From: Bacteroidales bacterium
GTDB taxonomy: Bacteria; Bacteroidota; Bacteroidia; Bacteroidales; VadinHA17
Assembly (NCBI GenBank): GCA_025454755.1
Contig: JALONV010000026.1
Coordinates: forward strand, 1-33,159
DNA length: 33,159 bases
Direction: 5' to 3'
The notes under the pieces were generated by a model that saw only the letters and a program-made list of their open reading frames with translations, searched no databases and was not told the DNA's origin. A program made the position numbers and the translations under genes. This document shows, one piece after another, positions 8,925-17,522 of the stretch (positions are counted from its first letter, which is position 1; each line of letters opens with the position of its first letter).

Positions 8925-10181
8925 TTATCTTATCTTGAGCGTCACAATGCTTATCACGGCAAGTATTATTGCCACGATCCAGAACCGTGTGACTATCTTC
9001 GGTTCAGGATATCCTTTCTTCTGATAATGATGGTGAAGAGGCGCCATCAGGAATATCCTGCGACCCACTCCATATTTTCGTTTCGTCCTTTTAAACCAGA
9101 ATACCTGCAGAACGACCGACAGATTCTCCATCAGAAAAACCCCGCAGAGGATAGGCACAAGAAGCTCTTTCCTGATTACGATGGCGAACACGGCTATTAT
9201 TCCACCTAATGCCAGGGATCCGGTATCGCCCATAAATACCTGTGCCGGATATGAATTGTACCACAGGAACCCGATTGTGGCTCCGATCATTGCAGCAGCA
9301 AAGATCACAAGCTCCTCAGAATGGGGAATGAACATGATATTCAGGTAGTCGGCATAAATGATGTTGCTGGATACGTATGCCAGTATCGCCAGAGCTACAC
9401 CGGTTATTGCCGAAGTGCCGGTGGCAAGACCATCAAGGCCGTCGGTAAGGTTGGCGCCATTTGAAACTGCAGTTATGATGAAAATAACCAGGACAACAAA
9501 GACCAGCCATGTCAATATCTTGCGGTGATCTTTATTTATGAATGCCACAAGCCAGGAATAATCGAATTCGTTATTCTTTACAAATGGTATTGTGGTTTTA
9601 ATCGTGTTTTTGTCAGCTTTGAAATCTTCTGACTGAATATTCTGCGCAACTGTTTCAACAAGCTCATTCCTTTCCCGTGCGCTCATCCCTGAGACATTTG
9701 TGGTTTCAACGATCATTGCATCATCGCTCAGGAAAAGAGTTATTCCCACGATCAGCCCCAGAATAATCTGTCCCATTATCTTGAACCGTGCAGCAAGTCC
9801 ATCCTTATTTTTTTTGAATATCTTGATATAATCATCGACGAAACCTATGAATCCAAGCCAGATTGTCGTCAGTAGCATGAGAATTATATAGACATTATTG
9901 AGCCTGGCGAACAGCAATACAGGTATAACAATGGAGGCAAGAATGATTATTCCTCCCATCGAAGGAGTGCCTTTTTTCTTCAACTGACCTTCAAGTCCCA
10001 GGTCTCTCACAACTTCACCTACCTGCTTCTTCTGGAGGTATAGGATTATTTTCTTCCCGATCAGCATCGAAATTATGAGAGCGGTTATTACCGCTGCGGC
10101 CGACCTGAATGAAATATATGAGAAAACTCCGGCACCCGGAACATTAAGCTTATCAAGATATTGAAACAAATAGTACAGCAT
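8925..10181 (-). CDS. mraY: Phospho-N-acetylmuramoyl-pentapeptide-transferase
   Basis: Integral membrane enzyme that transfers phospho-MurNAc-pentapeptide to undecaprenyl phosphate, giving lipid I. The 418-aa protein has about ten membrane segments and the family motifs [23 protein letters not shown], and [12 protein letters not shown] with catalytic Asp residues. [19 protein letters not shown] lies near the end. It is longer than the roughly 360-residue enterobacterial protein because of a soluble insertion of about 60 residues between TM segments (FLSDDAM to [11 protein letters not shown]); from memory such an insertion is common in Bacteroidota. It lies 12 bp from murE. Confidence 0.98.
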   Translation of the reverse strand: MLYYLFQYLDKLNVPGAGVFSYISFRSAAAVITALIISMLIGKKIILYLQKKQVGEVVRDLGLEGQLKKKGTPSMGGIIILASIVIPVLLFARLNNVYIILMLLTTIWLGFIGFVDDYIKIFKKNKDGLAARFKIMGQIILGLIVGITLFLSDDAMIVETTNVSGMSARERNELVETVAQNIQSEDFKADKNTIKTTIPFVKNNEFDYSWLVAFINKDHRKILTWLVFVVLVIFIITAVSNGANLTDGLDGLATGTSAITGVALAILAYVSSNIIYADYLNIMFIPHSEELVIFAAAMIGATIGFLWYNSYPAQVFMGDTGSLALGGIIAVFAIVIRKELLVPILCGVFLMENLSVVLQVFWFKRTKRKYGVGRRIFLMAPLHHHYQKKGYPEPKIVTRFWIVAIILAVISIVTLKIR

Positions 10182-10193
10182 CCGTATTAAATT

Positions 10194-11651
10194 TTATTTC
10201 TGTAAAAATGCTTTTCTTAACTCTTCCCTGTCATCAAAATGATGTCTTACTCCGTTTATCTCCTGGTAGGGTTCATGGCCTTTGCCTGCAACAAGAATGA
10301 CATCACCCGGATTCGCAAGCATAACAGCAGTCTTTATTGCTTCGCGCCTGTCGGCAATCCTGAGTGTTTTTTTCTTCATGTCCCGTGTTATTCCGGATTC
10401 CATGTCATCAAGTATCATTTCGGGATTTTCTGTCCTGGGATTATCTGAAGTAAGAATTACCTTTGAACTTCCTTCTGCAGAAATAGCTGCCATTTTCGGC
10501 CTCTTGGTTTTATCACGGTCGCCTCCCGCTCCAACAACCGTGATCAGCTGTATGCTTCCTCCTCTTATTTTGTTTATGGTGCCAATCACATTTACCAGAG
10601 CGTCGGGAGTATGTGCATAATCAACAATACCGGTTACTCCACCCTCTGACCTGATAATCTCCATTCGTCCGGCGACGGGTGTAAGCTCGCTGAGGATTGT
10701 CAGTATTTGATTCTTTTCTGCACCAAGAAGCGATGATGCCCCATATACAGCAATAAGGTTAGAGGCGTTGTAATCACCTACGAATCTTGTCCATATTTCT
10801 TCATCCATGATCCGTAATCCCATGCCTTTAAAGCTCTGTTCAATGATTCTGCACCGGAAGTCGGCCATTCCCTTTACAGAAAAAGCATAGTGTTCAGCAC
10901 TGCAATTCTGAAGCATAACCCTTCCGTTCCTGTCATCAGCATTTACCAGGGCAAATGCTCCCCCAGGCAATGAGTCAAACCAGCTTTTCTTTGCCTTCAG
11001 GTAGTTTTCAAAAGTCTTATGATAATCGAGGTGGTCGTGTGTAAGATTGGTAAATATTCCTCCTGCAAATTCCAATCCTGCGATTCGTTTCTGATCAACG
11101 GCATGGGAACTTACTTCCATGAATGCATAACTGCATCCCGCGCTGACGATCTCAGCCATAGTCTTATTGAGCTGGACCGGATCAGGAGTTGTGTGGGTAG
11201 CCGGCAGTTCCTTGTCAACCACATAGTTGCAGACTGTTGAGAAGAGGCCGCATTTATAGCCGAGCTTCGTGAACATTTTATATAACAATGTGGCTATTGT
11301 TGTCTTGCCGTTTGTTCCTGTAACTCCGACAAGCTTCAGCGATGAAGAGGGGTTATTGTAGAAATTCGATGCAGCCTGTCCAAGAGCTTTTGCAGAATCG
11401 GCTGTTTTTATCCAGCAAACATTTTTCGCCGGTTTTGGGGGAAGAACTTCGCATAGGATTGCACCGGCTCCTGATTTGACTGCTCCATCTATGAAATCGT
11501 GCCCATCGCTCTTTGTGCCCTTAACAGCAACAAAAAGGGAACGTTCAGTTACACTCCCTGAATCAAAAGTGATTTTTTCAATCAGTGATCTTTTTTCTCC
11601 GGTAAAGGAGACTATTTCTATTCCCGCCAATATTTCCCCGAGTTCCATCAT
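10194..11651 (-). CDS. murE: UDP-MurNAc-L-Ala-D-Glu--2,6-diaminopimelate ligase
   Basis: Cytoplasmic Mur ligase adding the third stem-peptide residue. The 485-aa protein has the P-loop GTNGKTT (112-118), TNLTHDHLDYHKTFENYLKAK, VDYAHTPDAL and GAGGDRDKTKRP. The DNPR motif (403-406) is the known signature for meso-diaminopimelate rather than lysine, so the cell wall is predicted to be DAP-type. Two adjacent ATG codons are possible starts. It lies 1 bp after the ftsI stop and 12 bp before mraY. Confidence 0.98.
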   Translation of the reverse strand: MMELGEILAGIEIVSFTGEKRSLIEKITFDSGSVTERSLFVAVKGTKSDGHDFIDGAVKSGAGAILCEVLPPKPAKNVCWIKTADSAKALGQAASNFYNNPSSSLKLVGVTGTNGKTTIATLLYKMFTKLGYKCGLFSTVCNYVVDKELPATHTTPDPVQLNKTMAEIVSAGCSYAFMEVSSHAVDQKRIAGLEFAGGIFTNLTHDHLDYHKTFENYLKAKKSWFDSLPGGAFALVNADDRNGRVMLQNCSAEHYAFSVKGMADFRCRIIEQSFKGMGLRIMDEEIWTRFVGDYNASNLIAVYGASSLLGAEKNQILTILSELTPVAGRMEIIRSEGGVTGIVDYAHTPDALVNVIGTINKIRGGSIQLITVVGAGGDRDKTKRPKMAAISAEGSSKVILTSDNPRTENPEMILDDMESGITRDMKKKTLRIADRREAIKTAVMLANPGDVILVAGKGHEPYQEINGVRHHFDDREELRKAFLQK

Positions 11652-11652
11652 A

Positions 11653-13767
11653 CTACATATTCATTTCCAGCGAAACCACCTGTCCTTCAAAATATCTTGC
11701 GCCATGTTCAGGCGATTGTCTGAGCACTTTACCCCTGCCGCTGTATTTTACCTTATAACCTGAATTCTCGAGAAGGAAAATTGCATCCCTCAGGCTCATT
11801 CCCCTGACATCCGGCACAAGACCTTTTTTGATATTTAGTCCGACCAGTCTTATGGTATCTCCGCTCTCACGTGTTTTAACCCATTCGTTACTTGCTGTCC
11901 TTTTGTATCTTACATCCAGCTTGCTCAGCACCTTGTTTATATCGGCCCTGTAACCGTTACCAGCCTCCGGAGCAGCCGACTTCCTGCTGACCACAACGTT
12001 TGTTGTATAATCGCGGAAGAAATTTGTTGCATACAGCTTGTCGGAGATCTCTTTGAAAACCGAGCCTGCCACTATATTGCCGTAATAGACTCCGTTAGAA
12101 GGTGCATTAACCACAACTATGCAGGAATAAAGAGGATTCTCCGCAGGAAAATATCCGACAAATGACGCCTGGTATGATACTCCGGAACCGGACCTGTAAC
12201 CTGATTTGCCTTTTGCGATCTGGGCTGTTCCTGTCTTGCCTGCTATTTTATAATTTGAATTCCTGAGATTGACTGCAGTGCCATGTTCTACAACACCTTC
12301 CATCATTTTCTTTGCCTTGTTTATTGTCGACCGCGAGGCAATTGAATTAATTATAACATCAGGCTCATAGCGTCTTATTACATTCCCGTTGCGCATTACT
12401 GCAGTTACGAAACGGGGTTTCATCACCCTCCCGTTATTCGCAACAGCATTGTAGAACGTAAGTATCTGTAGCGGGGTCATCTGAACTTCATAACCGTGCG
12501 ACATCATCGGCAGAGAGAGTCCCGACCAGAGCTTGTCGCCCGGATATCTGATAAGCGGTGTTCCTTCGCCACTGATCTGAATGTCAAGCTTCTCATTCAG
12601 CTTCATTGCGTAGAGCCGGTTAACCCAGTCTCTGGGATTATCCTTATAGTGCTGCCAGATTATTTTTGATGTGCCGACGTTTGACGATTTTTCGAATACC
12701 TGTTTGACTGTCAGCCTGCCATATCCTTCTTCCTTTGTATCTCTTACAATTTTATTATAATATTTGACTGCTCCGTTACCGGTATCAACGATGTCGCCCG
12801 TATCAATTACACCATCTTCAAGGGCCGCAATCAGAGCAGGCAGTTTGAATGTTGATCCTGGTTCGGTGCTCTCTGCCACAGCATAATTGTATGTTTCATG
12901 ATAGCTTCCGTCGCGGCTCTGCTCAAGATTTGCCATTGCTCTTATATCTCCGGTTTCAACTTCCATTACAACCGCACATCCATGATGTGCATCATGTTTT
13001 TTAAGCTGTGTTAAAAGCGCCGATGATGCCACATCCTGAAGATCTATGTCAATGGTGGTTATTACATCATTGCCATCCCTGGATTCAACACTGCTGGCAT
13101 CGTTTATTGTAATCCAGTCGCCGCCGGTGAGTCTTTGTTTTACAACTATTCCGTTCTTGCCTCCCAGTTCCCTGTCAAATGCACCCTCAATACCAACTTC
13201 TGTCCCTTCACTGCCAAGATTCAGATATCCAATTGTACGTGCAGCAAGTTCGCTGTTTGGAAGTATCCGGCGGTTTTCTGCCTGAGCGACCAGTCCCCCC
13301 TTGTACTGTCCTTCCCTGAATATCGGTAGCTCTCTGAGCTGTTTCAGAGTTTCATAATCGACTTTTCTTTTTATAAGGAAATACCTGTCGCCCCTCCGTC
13401 GGGCTTCAGTGATCACTGCTTTCCATCCGGCAGCCGAATGCTCGCCCAGATGACGTGCAAGCCCGGCCGATAAACCGTTGATGCCGTTTGAAAATGTACG
13501 GGCCGACATTCCGGTGCTCCTGGTATCCATGTAGATGGTGTAATAGGGGACAGAGCTTGCAAGGAGACGTCCGTCATGAGCCAGGATATCTCCCCTGTTG
13601 GCGGGCATTTCGGTTGTTTTGTACACATACTTTTCTGCCATAGCAGTCCACTTCCCATGCTGTAAAACCTGCAGAAAAAGTATTCTGACAATTATGACCA
13701 GAGCCAAAACTGCTATTGCAATGTAAACTACACCTGTTCGCCATACTATTTCGTCCCTTACCGCCAT
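11653..13767 (-). CDS. ftsI: Penicillin-binding protein FtsI with C-terminal PASTA domain
   Basis: Class B PBP that cross-links septal peptidoglycan in the periplasm. The 704-aa protein has one N-terminal membrane anchor (about 12-33) and a PBP dimerisation region with RGDILAHDGRLLA. The transpeptidase motifs are intact: S305-T-F-K (active Ser), S361-S-N and K511-T-G-T. A single PASTA domain occupies about 648-704 (VPDVRGMSLRDAIFLLE onward); E. coli FtsI lacks it, but similar tails occur in Bacteroidota and Firmicutes. It sits 4 bp after ftsL and 1 bp before murE; its polymerase partner FtsW is in the same operon. Confidence 0.97.
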   Translation of the reverse strand: MAVRDEIVWRTGVVYIAIAVLALVIIVRILFLQVLQHGKWTAMAEKYVYKTTEMPANRGDILAHDGRLLASSVPYYTIYMDTRSTGMSARTFSNGINGLSAGLARHLGEHSAAGWKAVITEARRRGDRYFLIKRKVDYETLKQLRELPIFREGQYKGGLVAQAENRRILPNSELAARTIGYLNLGSEGTEVGIEGAFDRELGGKNGIVVKQRLTGGDWITINDASSVESRDGNDVITTIDIDLQDVASSALLTQLKKHDAHHGCAVVMEVETGDIRAMANLEQSRDGSYHETYNYAVAESTEPGSTFKLPALIAALEDGVIDTGDIVDTGNGAVKYYNKIVRDTKEEGYGRLTVKQVFEKSSNVGTSKIIWQHYKDNPRDWVNRLYAMKLNEKLDIQISGEGTPLIRYPGDKLWSGLSLPMMSHGYEVQMTPLQILTFYNAVANNGRVMKPRFVTAVMRNGNVIRRYEPDVIINSIASRSTINKAKKMMEGVVEHGTAVNLRNSNYKIAGKTGTAQIAKGKSGYRSGSGVSYQASFVGYFPAENPLYSCIVVVNAPSNGVYYGNIVAGSVFKEISDKLYATNFFRDYTTNVVVSRKSAAPEAGNGYRADINKVLSKLDVRYKRTASNEWVKTRESGDTIRLVGLNIKKGLVPDVRGMSLRDAIFLLENSGYKVKYSGRGKVLRQSPEHGARYFEGQVVSLEMNM

Positions 13768-13771
13768 TACT

Positions 13772-14131
13772 CTATTTTTTGTCTACCAGCAATTTGTATG
13801 GAGGCACTTTTAATTCTTCCAGATTCAGGCCCTTTTCCCTGACAAGCTTATACACTTCTGACTGTCTGCTCAGGTACATCAGGTCGGCTGATGTGGAGAG
13901 CGATTCAGCTCTCAGCTCCTTCACTTCTTTCTGCAGCTTTGTCATCTCCCTTGTAATCTTTTCAGCATGGAACCTGTTGCCAATATAGATGGCAGCCAAC
14001 AGGGTAAGAAGCAGGATATACCACAGGTTTTTGAGAATGATCTTCTCGGAGACCATGGTCCCGCTCAGCAGCTCCTTGATGAAGCTTCCCGGTTTTACCT
14101 GTTTTTTGTTGTCATCTTTTTTTTCTGACAT
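13772..14131 (-). CDS. ftsL: FtsL-like cell division protein
   Basis: Small bitopic divisome protein expected to bind FtsQ and FtsI/FtsW. The 119-aa protein has a charged cytoplasmic N terminus, one membrane segment (about 33-50, LWYILLLTLLAAIYIGN) and a coiled-coil-prone stretch (about 55-85, ITREMTKLQKEVKELRAE). Sequence conservation in this family is weak, so the identification depends on topology, size and its slot between rsmH (3-bp gap) and ftsI (4-bp gap), which is the FtsL position in dcw clusters. Confidence 0.88.
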   Translation of the reverse strand: MSEKKDDNKKQVKPGSFIKELLSGTMVSEKIILKNLWYILLLTLLAAIYIGNRFHAEKITREMTKLQKEVKELRAESLSTSADLMYLSRQSEVYKLVREKGLNLEELKVPPYKLLVDKK

Positions 14132-14134
14132 CTC

Positions 14135-15031
14135 TCAGATTTTTTCCGCTATTCTCAATCTTGCACTGCGCGATCTGCTGTTCCTTGCTATTTCTTCCGG
14201 CCCGGGTATTATTCCTTTTTTCGTGATCACCCTGAAAGGAGTCTCCGGGTTGCCATAGAAATCCTTTGTATTTGTTCCTTCAAAATTTCCGGTTCTCATA
14301 AAATTTTTAACAACGCGGTCTTCAAGCGAGTGATATGTAATCACAACCAGTCTTCCTCCGGCATTAAGCATCTCCAAAGCCTGAAGCAGCATCTCCTTCA
14401 GAAAATCGATCTCATGATTGACTGCAATCCGTAATGACTGGAAAACTTTGGCATAGAATTTATTCTCATGTCTGACAGGTGCCAGCTTTTCGACTGCTGC
14501 CATAAGGTCGCCTGTGGTTGAGATTGGTTTCTTTGCACGTGATTCAACAATGTTCTTTGCTATTCTTCTTGAGTTTGTCAGTTCACCATAGTTGTAAAGA
14601 ATATCCGCCAGTAGCGGTTCGTCAATTGTCTGTATCAACGAGGCTGCCGTAAGTGTGCCTTTCCTGTTCATTCTCATGTCGAGCGGAGCATCATGGCGGA
14701 AAGTGAACCCGCGTTCAGCCTCATCAAATTGATGAAAAGAGACGCCGAGGTCAGCTATGAGACCGTCGATTGATTTTATCCCATTGAAAATGAGGTTGTT
14801 TTTAAGGAAGCGGAAATTCTGCTCAAGGAACAGGAGTCGCTTGTCATCCGGTACATTAAGCCTGGCATCTTCATCCTGGTCAAAAGTTATAAGTTTTCCA
14901 GTGCTGAGTCGTTTTAGAATCTCCGTCGAATGTCCGCCACCGCCGAAAGTTGCATCGACATATATCCCGTAGGGCCGGATATTCAGCCCTTCAATACTCT
15001 CATCCAGCAGTGCGGGTATGTGGTAGGTCAT
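14135..15031 (-). CDS. rsmH: 16S rRNA (cytosine1402-N4)-methyltransferase
   Basis: SAM-dependent methyltransferase (formerly MraW) that modifies C1402 at the ribosomal P site. The 298-aa protein has the SAM-binding motif DATFGGGGHS (26-35), LIADLGVSFHQFDEAERGFTF with the LDMRM motif, KVFQSLRIAVN, and ITYHSLEDR near the C terminus, all diagnostic. Its ATG shares one base with the mraZ stop codon (TAATG type), so translation is probably coupled. It is the second gene of the dcw operon. Confidence 0.98.
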   Translation of the reverse strand: MTYHIPALLDESIEGLNIRPYGIYVDATFGGGGHSTEILKRLSTGKLITFDQDEDARLNVPDDKRLLFLEQNFRFLKNNLIFNGIKSIDGLIADLGVSFHQFDEAERGFTFRHDAPLDMRMNRKGTLTAASLIQTIDEPLLADILYNYGELTNSRRIAKNIVESRAKKPISTTGDLMAAVEKLAPVRHENKFYAKVFQSLRIAVNHEIDFLKEMLLQALEMLNAGGRLVVITYHSLEDRVVKNFMRTGNFEGTNTKDFYGNPETPFRVITKKGIIPGPEEIARNSRSRSARLRIAEKI

Positions 15032-15498
15032 TATTCTTCAGCCTCGTTATTTGTTCCACCCATAAGCTTCTCCGCCAGGTTTGCAAATTCATCGGCAGGA
15101 AGAGCGATCTGTTCGTAGATATCTGCTGCCCATATTTCAATTCTTCCATCCTGTCCGGCCAGAACAACATCCTTTTGTGCATTTATCATGTCGAGAAGCC
15201 TCCTGGGGATAAGCATCCGGTTATTGTTGTCGAGCGTGAGTTCGGCTGTTCCCATGAAGAAATTCCTGAGGAATTTGTTGTGTTCCCTGTTATAGGGATT
15301 GATCCTTTTCCTGATCTTCTCAATCTGCCTGTTCCAGTCTTCGATCGAATAGAGCACAAGGCAGTTTTCGAATATATCCTTGCGGACCACAAAATGGTCA
15401 CGTGCATCAGCAGGCATCTGCTTCTTGAATGCCATCGGAAGAATTATCCTTCCCTTGACATCCACCTTGCACGTATAATCACCAATAAATGTGGCCAT
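15031..15498 (-). CDS. mraZ: Transcriptional regulator MraZ
   Basis: DNA-binding repressor of the dcw operon. The 155-aa protein has two SpoVT/AbrB-like half domains: DVKGRIILP (about 13-21) and, in the second, LDNNNRMLIPRR, where Asn replaces the usual Gly before Arg. MraZ forms a ring of subunits that binds tandem GTGGG-type boxes; such boxes lie 41-70 bp upstream of the ATG (15539-15568). It is first in the operon and divergent from the acyltransferase gene at 15645. Confidence 0.97.
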   Translation of the reverse strand: MATFIGDYTCKVDVKGRIILPMAFKKQMPADARDHFVVRKDIFENCLVLYSIEDWNRQIEKIRKRINPYNREHNKFLRNFFMGTAELTLDNNNRMLIPRRLLDMINAQKDVVLAGQDGRIEIWAADIYEQIALPADEFANLAEKLMGGTNNEAEE

Positions 15499-15538
15499 TC
15501 TCGCTTTTTTTCAATAAAAGGCTAAAGTAAATAATATT

Positions 15539-15568
15539 TATCCACTTTACCCCACTTTCCCCCACTTT
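15539..15568 (-). promoter_or_regulatory. MraZ-box operator: three 10-bp direct repeats
   Basis: Read on the minus strand, three consecutive 10-bp units each carry AAAGTGG or AAGTGG (GTGGGGGAAA, GTGGGGTAAA, GTGGATAAAT). The CCAC cores on the plus strand are at 15542, 15552 and 15562, exactly one helical turn apart. Known MraZ operators in other phyla are three or four TGGG-type boxes at about 10-bp spacing ahead of mraZ. A weak -7-like TACTTTAG lies between the boxes and the mraZ ATG on the minus strand. Confidence 0.8.
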
Positions 15569-15610
15569 TTTTCCTTTTTTGTTGAAAACTTTTCTGAGGC
15601 AAAAAAATCA

Positions 15611-15618
15611 TAACTTTG
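15611..15618 (+). promoter_or_regulatory. Bacteroidota -7 element upstream of glsA-like gene
   Basis: TAACTTTG matches the TAnnTTTG -7 consensus of the Bacteroidota primary sigma factor in full. It ends 26 bp before the ATG at 15645, a good leader length, and lies downstream of the alternative TTG start at 15579, which argues for the 15645 start. No well-spaced TTTG -33 element is visible. Confidence 0.5.
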
Positions 15619-15644
15619 CCAACCACAATGAATCAGCATTTCAG

Positions 15645-16487
15645 ATGGATCCATCAATCGAAAAAAAAGTCTTACTGCAGATAGACGTTGAGGATGTAAT
15701 CCGGTCCAAAAGTCCTTCCCTTGCCAAAGCTATTCCCGGCTTTCTTATACGTTACCTGAAACGGATCATACACCAGGATGATATAAACCTGATACTGAGA
15801 AATTTCGGACACCTGAAAGACCTGGAATTCATCAGGTCGACGCTCGAATTCATGGGTATAACATACAGGGTTTTTGGCAGTGAAAACATTCCTTCTGAAG
15901 GCAGATATTTTTTTGTTTCAAATCATCCGCTCGGAGGGCTTGACGGACTGGTTTTTATGAATGAACTGGGGAAGCATTACAGAAATATAAAATTCCCGGT
16001 CAATGATATTCTGATGAATCTTGAGAATCTGTCTGGTATTTTCCTTCCAATCAACAAGCATGGAGGGCAGGCAAGGGATGCCATAAGGGAGCTGGAGGAA
16101 ACTTATGCATCCGACAACCAGATACTTTACTTTCCCTTTGGACTCTGTTCGCGAAAAAAGCATGGTGTGGTAAGGGATCTTGTATGGCATAAAAGCTTTT
16201 TAACTAAAGCTGTGCATCATAAAAGAGATATTGTCCCGGCATTTTTCTCAGGGCACAATTCCAACTTCTTTTATAATCTTTCAAACATCAGGACTTCTCT
16301 GGGGATAAAGGCAAATGTCGAAATGCTTTATCTTCCCGACGAAATGTTCAGTCAGAAAGAAAAAGAAATCTCACTGGTTTTCGGCAAGCCGATTCCATGG
16401 CAAACATTTGACCATTCAAAATCGCCCTCAGAATGGGCTGAATGGGTGAAAACAAAATCCTACGAACTTGAATCAATCATCAAATAA
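15645..16487 (+). CDS. glsA: PlsC-like O-acyltransferase, GlsA-type
   Basis: Predicted membrane-associated acyltransferase of the lysophospholipid acyltransferase fold. With the ATG at 15645 the protein is 280 aa; a TTG start at 15579 would add 22 residues but precedes the -7 element. The catalytic region reads SNHPLGGLDG: H94 and D100 are separated by five residues, not the four of the classical H-x4-D. A second block, LYFPFGLCSRKK (161-172), matches the substrate-phosphate region. Directly downstream is a GlsB-like N-acyltransferase; in Bacteroides such a pair makes glycine lipids, GlsA adding the O-linked acyl chain. General phosphatidic acid synthesis is the alternative; linkage favours aminolipid synthesis. 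Confidence 0.78.
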   Translation: MDPSIEKKVLLQIDVEDVIRSKSPSLAKAIPGFLIRYLKRIIHQDDINLILRNFGHLKDLEFIRSTLEFMGITYRVFGSENIPSEGRYFFVSNHPLGGLDGLVFMNELGKHYRNIKFPVNDILMNLENLSGIFLPINKHGGQARDAIRELEETYASDNQILYFPFGLCSRKKHGVVRDLVWHKSFLTKAVHHKRDIVPAFFSGHNSNFFYNLSNIRTSLGIKANVEMLYLPDEMFSQKEKEISLVFGKPIPWQTFDHSKSPSEWAEWVKTKSYELESIIK

Positions 16488-16556
16488 TGTTGTGGAATAA
16501 AAAAAAGATTAAATTGCATCTGACTTTTTATTGCCAATATTCGAAAATCCGACCGG

Positions 16557-17522
16557 ATGGAAATGAAACCTGTTGTTGATCGGCTCCCACTCGACCAGAT
16601 AATGGCAGAGCTTACACCAGAAAAACTGCTGCGTAAGACAAATAACGGAAATAATGAGGTTTATATATTCGACAACAGCTCATCTCCTGTTCTGATGCAG
16701 GAGGTTGGCAGAGTAAGGGAGTTAACTTTCCGTCATGCCGGCGGAGGTACCGGCCATTCGATCGACATAGATGATTTTGACACTGCAAAGGTAGATCCTC
16801 AGAAACAGTTGATTGTCTGGGATCCCGATAATAAGGAAATCGTGGGAGGTTATCGCTTTTATTTCGTTACTAAAGGCTGTATCCACTGCGATGTAAACAA
16901 GCTCGCATCATCAGCCTATTTCAGGTTCTCAGATAAATTCCTTGGAAAATACCTTCCACATATGATGGAGCTGGGACGCTCATTTGTCTGTCCGGATTAT
17001 CAGTCAAAGGCCATGGGAAGAAAAAGCATTTTTGCACTCGACAATATCTGGGATGGACTGGGGGCATTATTTCTTGAGAATCACCATATTAAATTTCTTT
17101 TTGGAAAGGTTACCATGTACCCTCATTTCAATCAGAATGCAAGGAATATGATCCTCTATTTTCTCAAGAAGCATTTTGGCGATGCAGAAAATCTGGTAGT
17201 TCCCATTGAACCGGCAAACATCGATCTGAATGAGGAAGAAATGAAAAAGCTTTTTAAAAGCTGGCGCTATAAGGATGATTATAAGACTCTTTCAACACAG
17301 GTAAGGAACCTCGGCGAGAACATACCCCCGTTGATAAATGCATATATGAATTTATCTCCTACTATGCGGGTATTCGGCACATTCATAAACCATCATTTTG
17401 GAAATGTGGAGGAGACAGGGATCATGATAACTCTCAGAGATATCTATGTTGAGAAGATCAACAGGCATCTTGCTTCCTACAAGAAAGATTTTTTCATACC
17501 CTGGTTCACAAGAGATCATTAA
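16557..17522 (+). CDS. glsB: GNAT-family N-acyltransferase, GlsB/OlsB-like
   Basis: Predicted enzyme that N-acylates an amino acid with an acyl-ACP, the first step of glycine- or ornithine-type aminolipids. The 321-aa protein has the Acetyltransf_5 (hemolysin-like/OlsB) pattern: GRVRELTFRHAGGGTG, IDIDDFDT, QLIVWDPDNKEIVGGYRFYF, LGRSFVCPDYQS, ALDNIWDGLGALF and FGKVTMYPHFN. The C-terminal NIPPLINAYMNLSPTMRVFGT block recurs, as I recall, in Bacteroides GlsB. The first ATG is used; a second lies two codons later. It is 69 bp after the glsA-like gene, in the same direction, and its last 4 bp overlap the 3' end of the convergent purF-like gene. The amino acid acylated (glycine, serine-glycine or ornithine) cannot be read from sequence. 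Confidence 0.82.
   Translation: MEMKPVVDRLPLDQIMAELTPEKLLRKTNNGNNEVYIFDNSSSPVLMQEVGRVRELTFRHAGGGTGHSIDIDDFDTAKVDPQKQLIVWDPDNKEIVGGYRFYFVTKGCIHCDVNKLASSAYFRFSDKFLGKYLPHMMELGRSFVCPDYQSKAMGRKSIFALDNIWDGLGALFLENHHIKFLFGKVTMYPHFNQNARNMILYFLKKHFGDAENLVVPIEPANIDLNEEEMKKLFKSWRYKDDYKTLSTQVRNLGENIPPLINAYMNLSPTMRVFGTFINHHFGNVEETGIMITLRDIYVEKINRHLASYKKDFFIPWFTRDH

Noticed and set aside
8574-9209. Open frame of 211 codons on the plus strand
   Set aside because: Antisense to murD and mraY, which show full family motifs; no recognisable protein on this strand.
167-15498. Missing murB and ddl in the dcw cluster as an anomaly
   Set aside because: Bacteroidota dcw clusters commonly lack these genes, which are encoded elsewhere.
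15579-15644. TTG start adding 22 residues to the glsA-like protein
   Set aside because: It lies upstream of the exact -7 element at 15611, and an ATG at 15645 gives a normal product.
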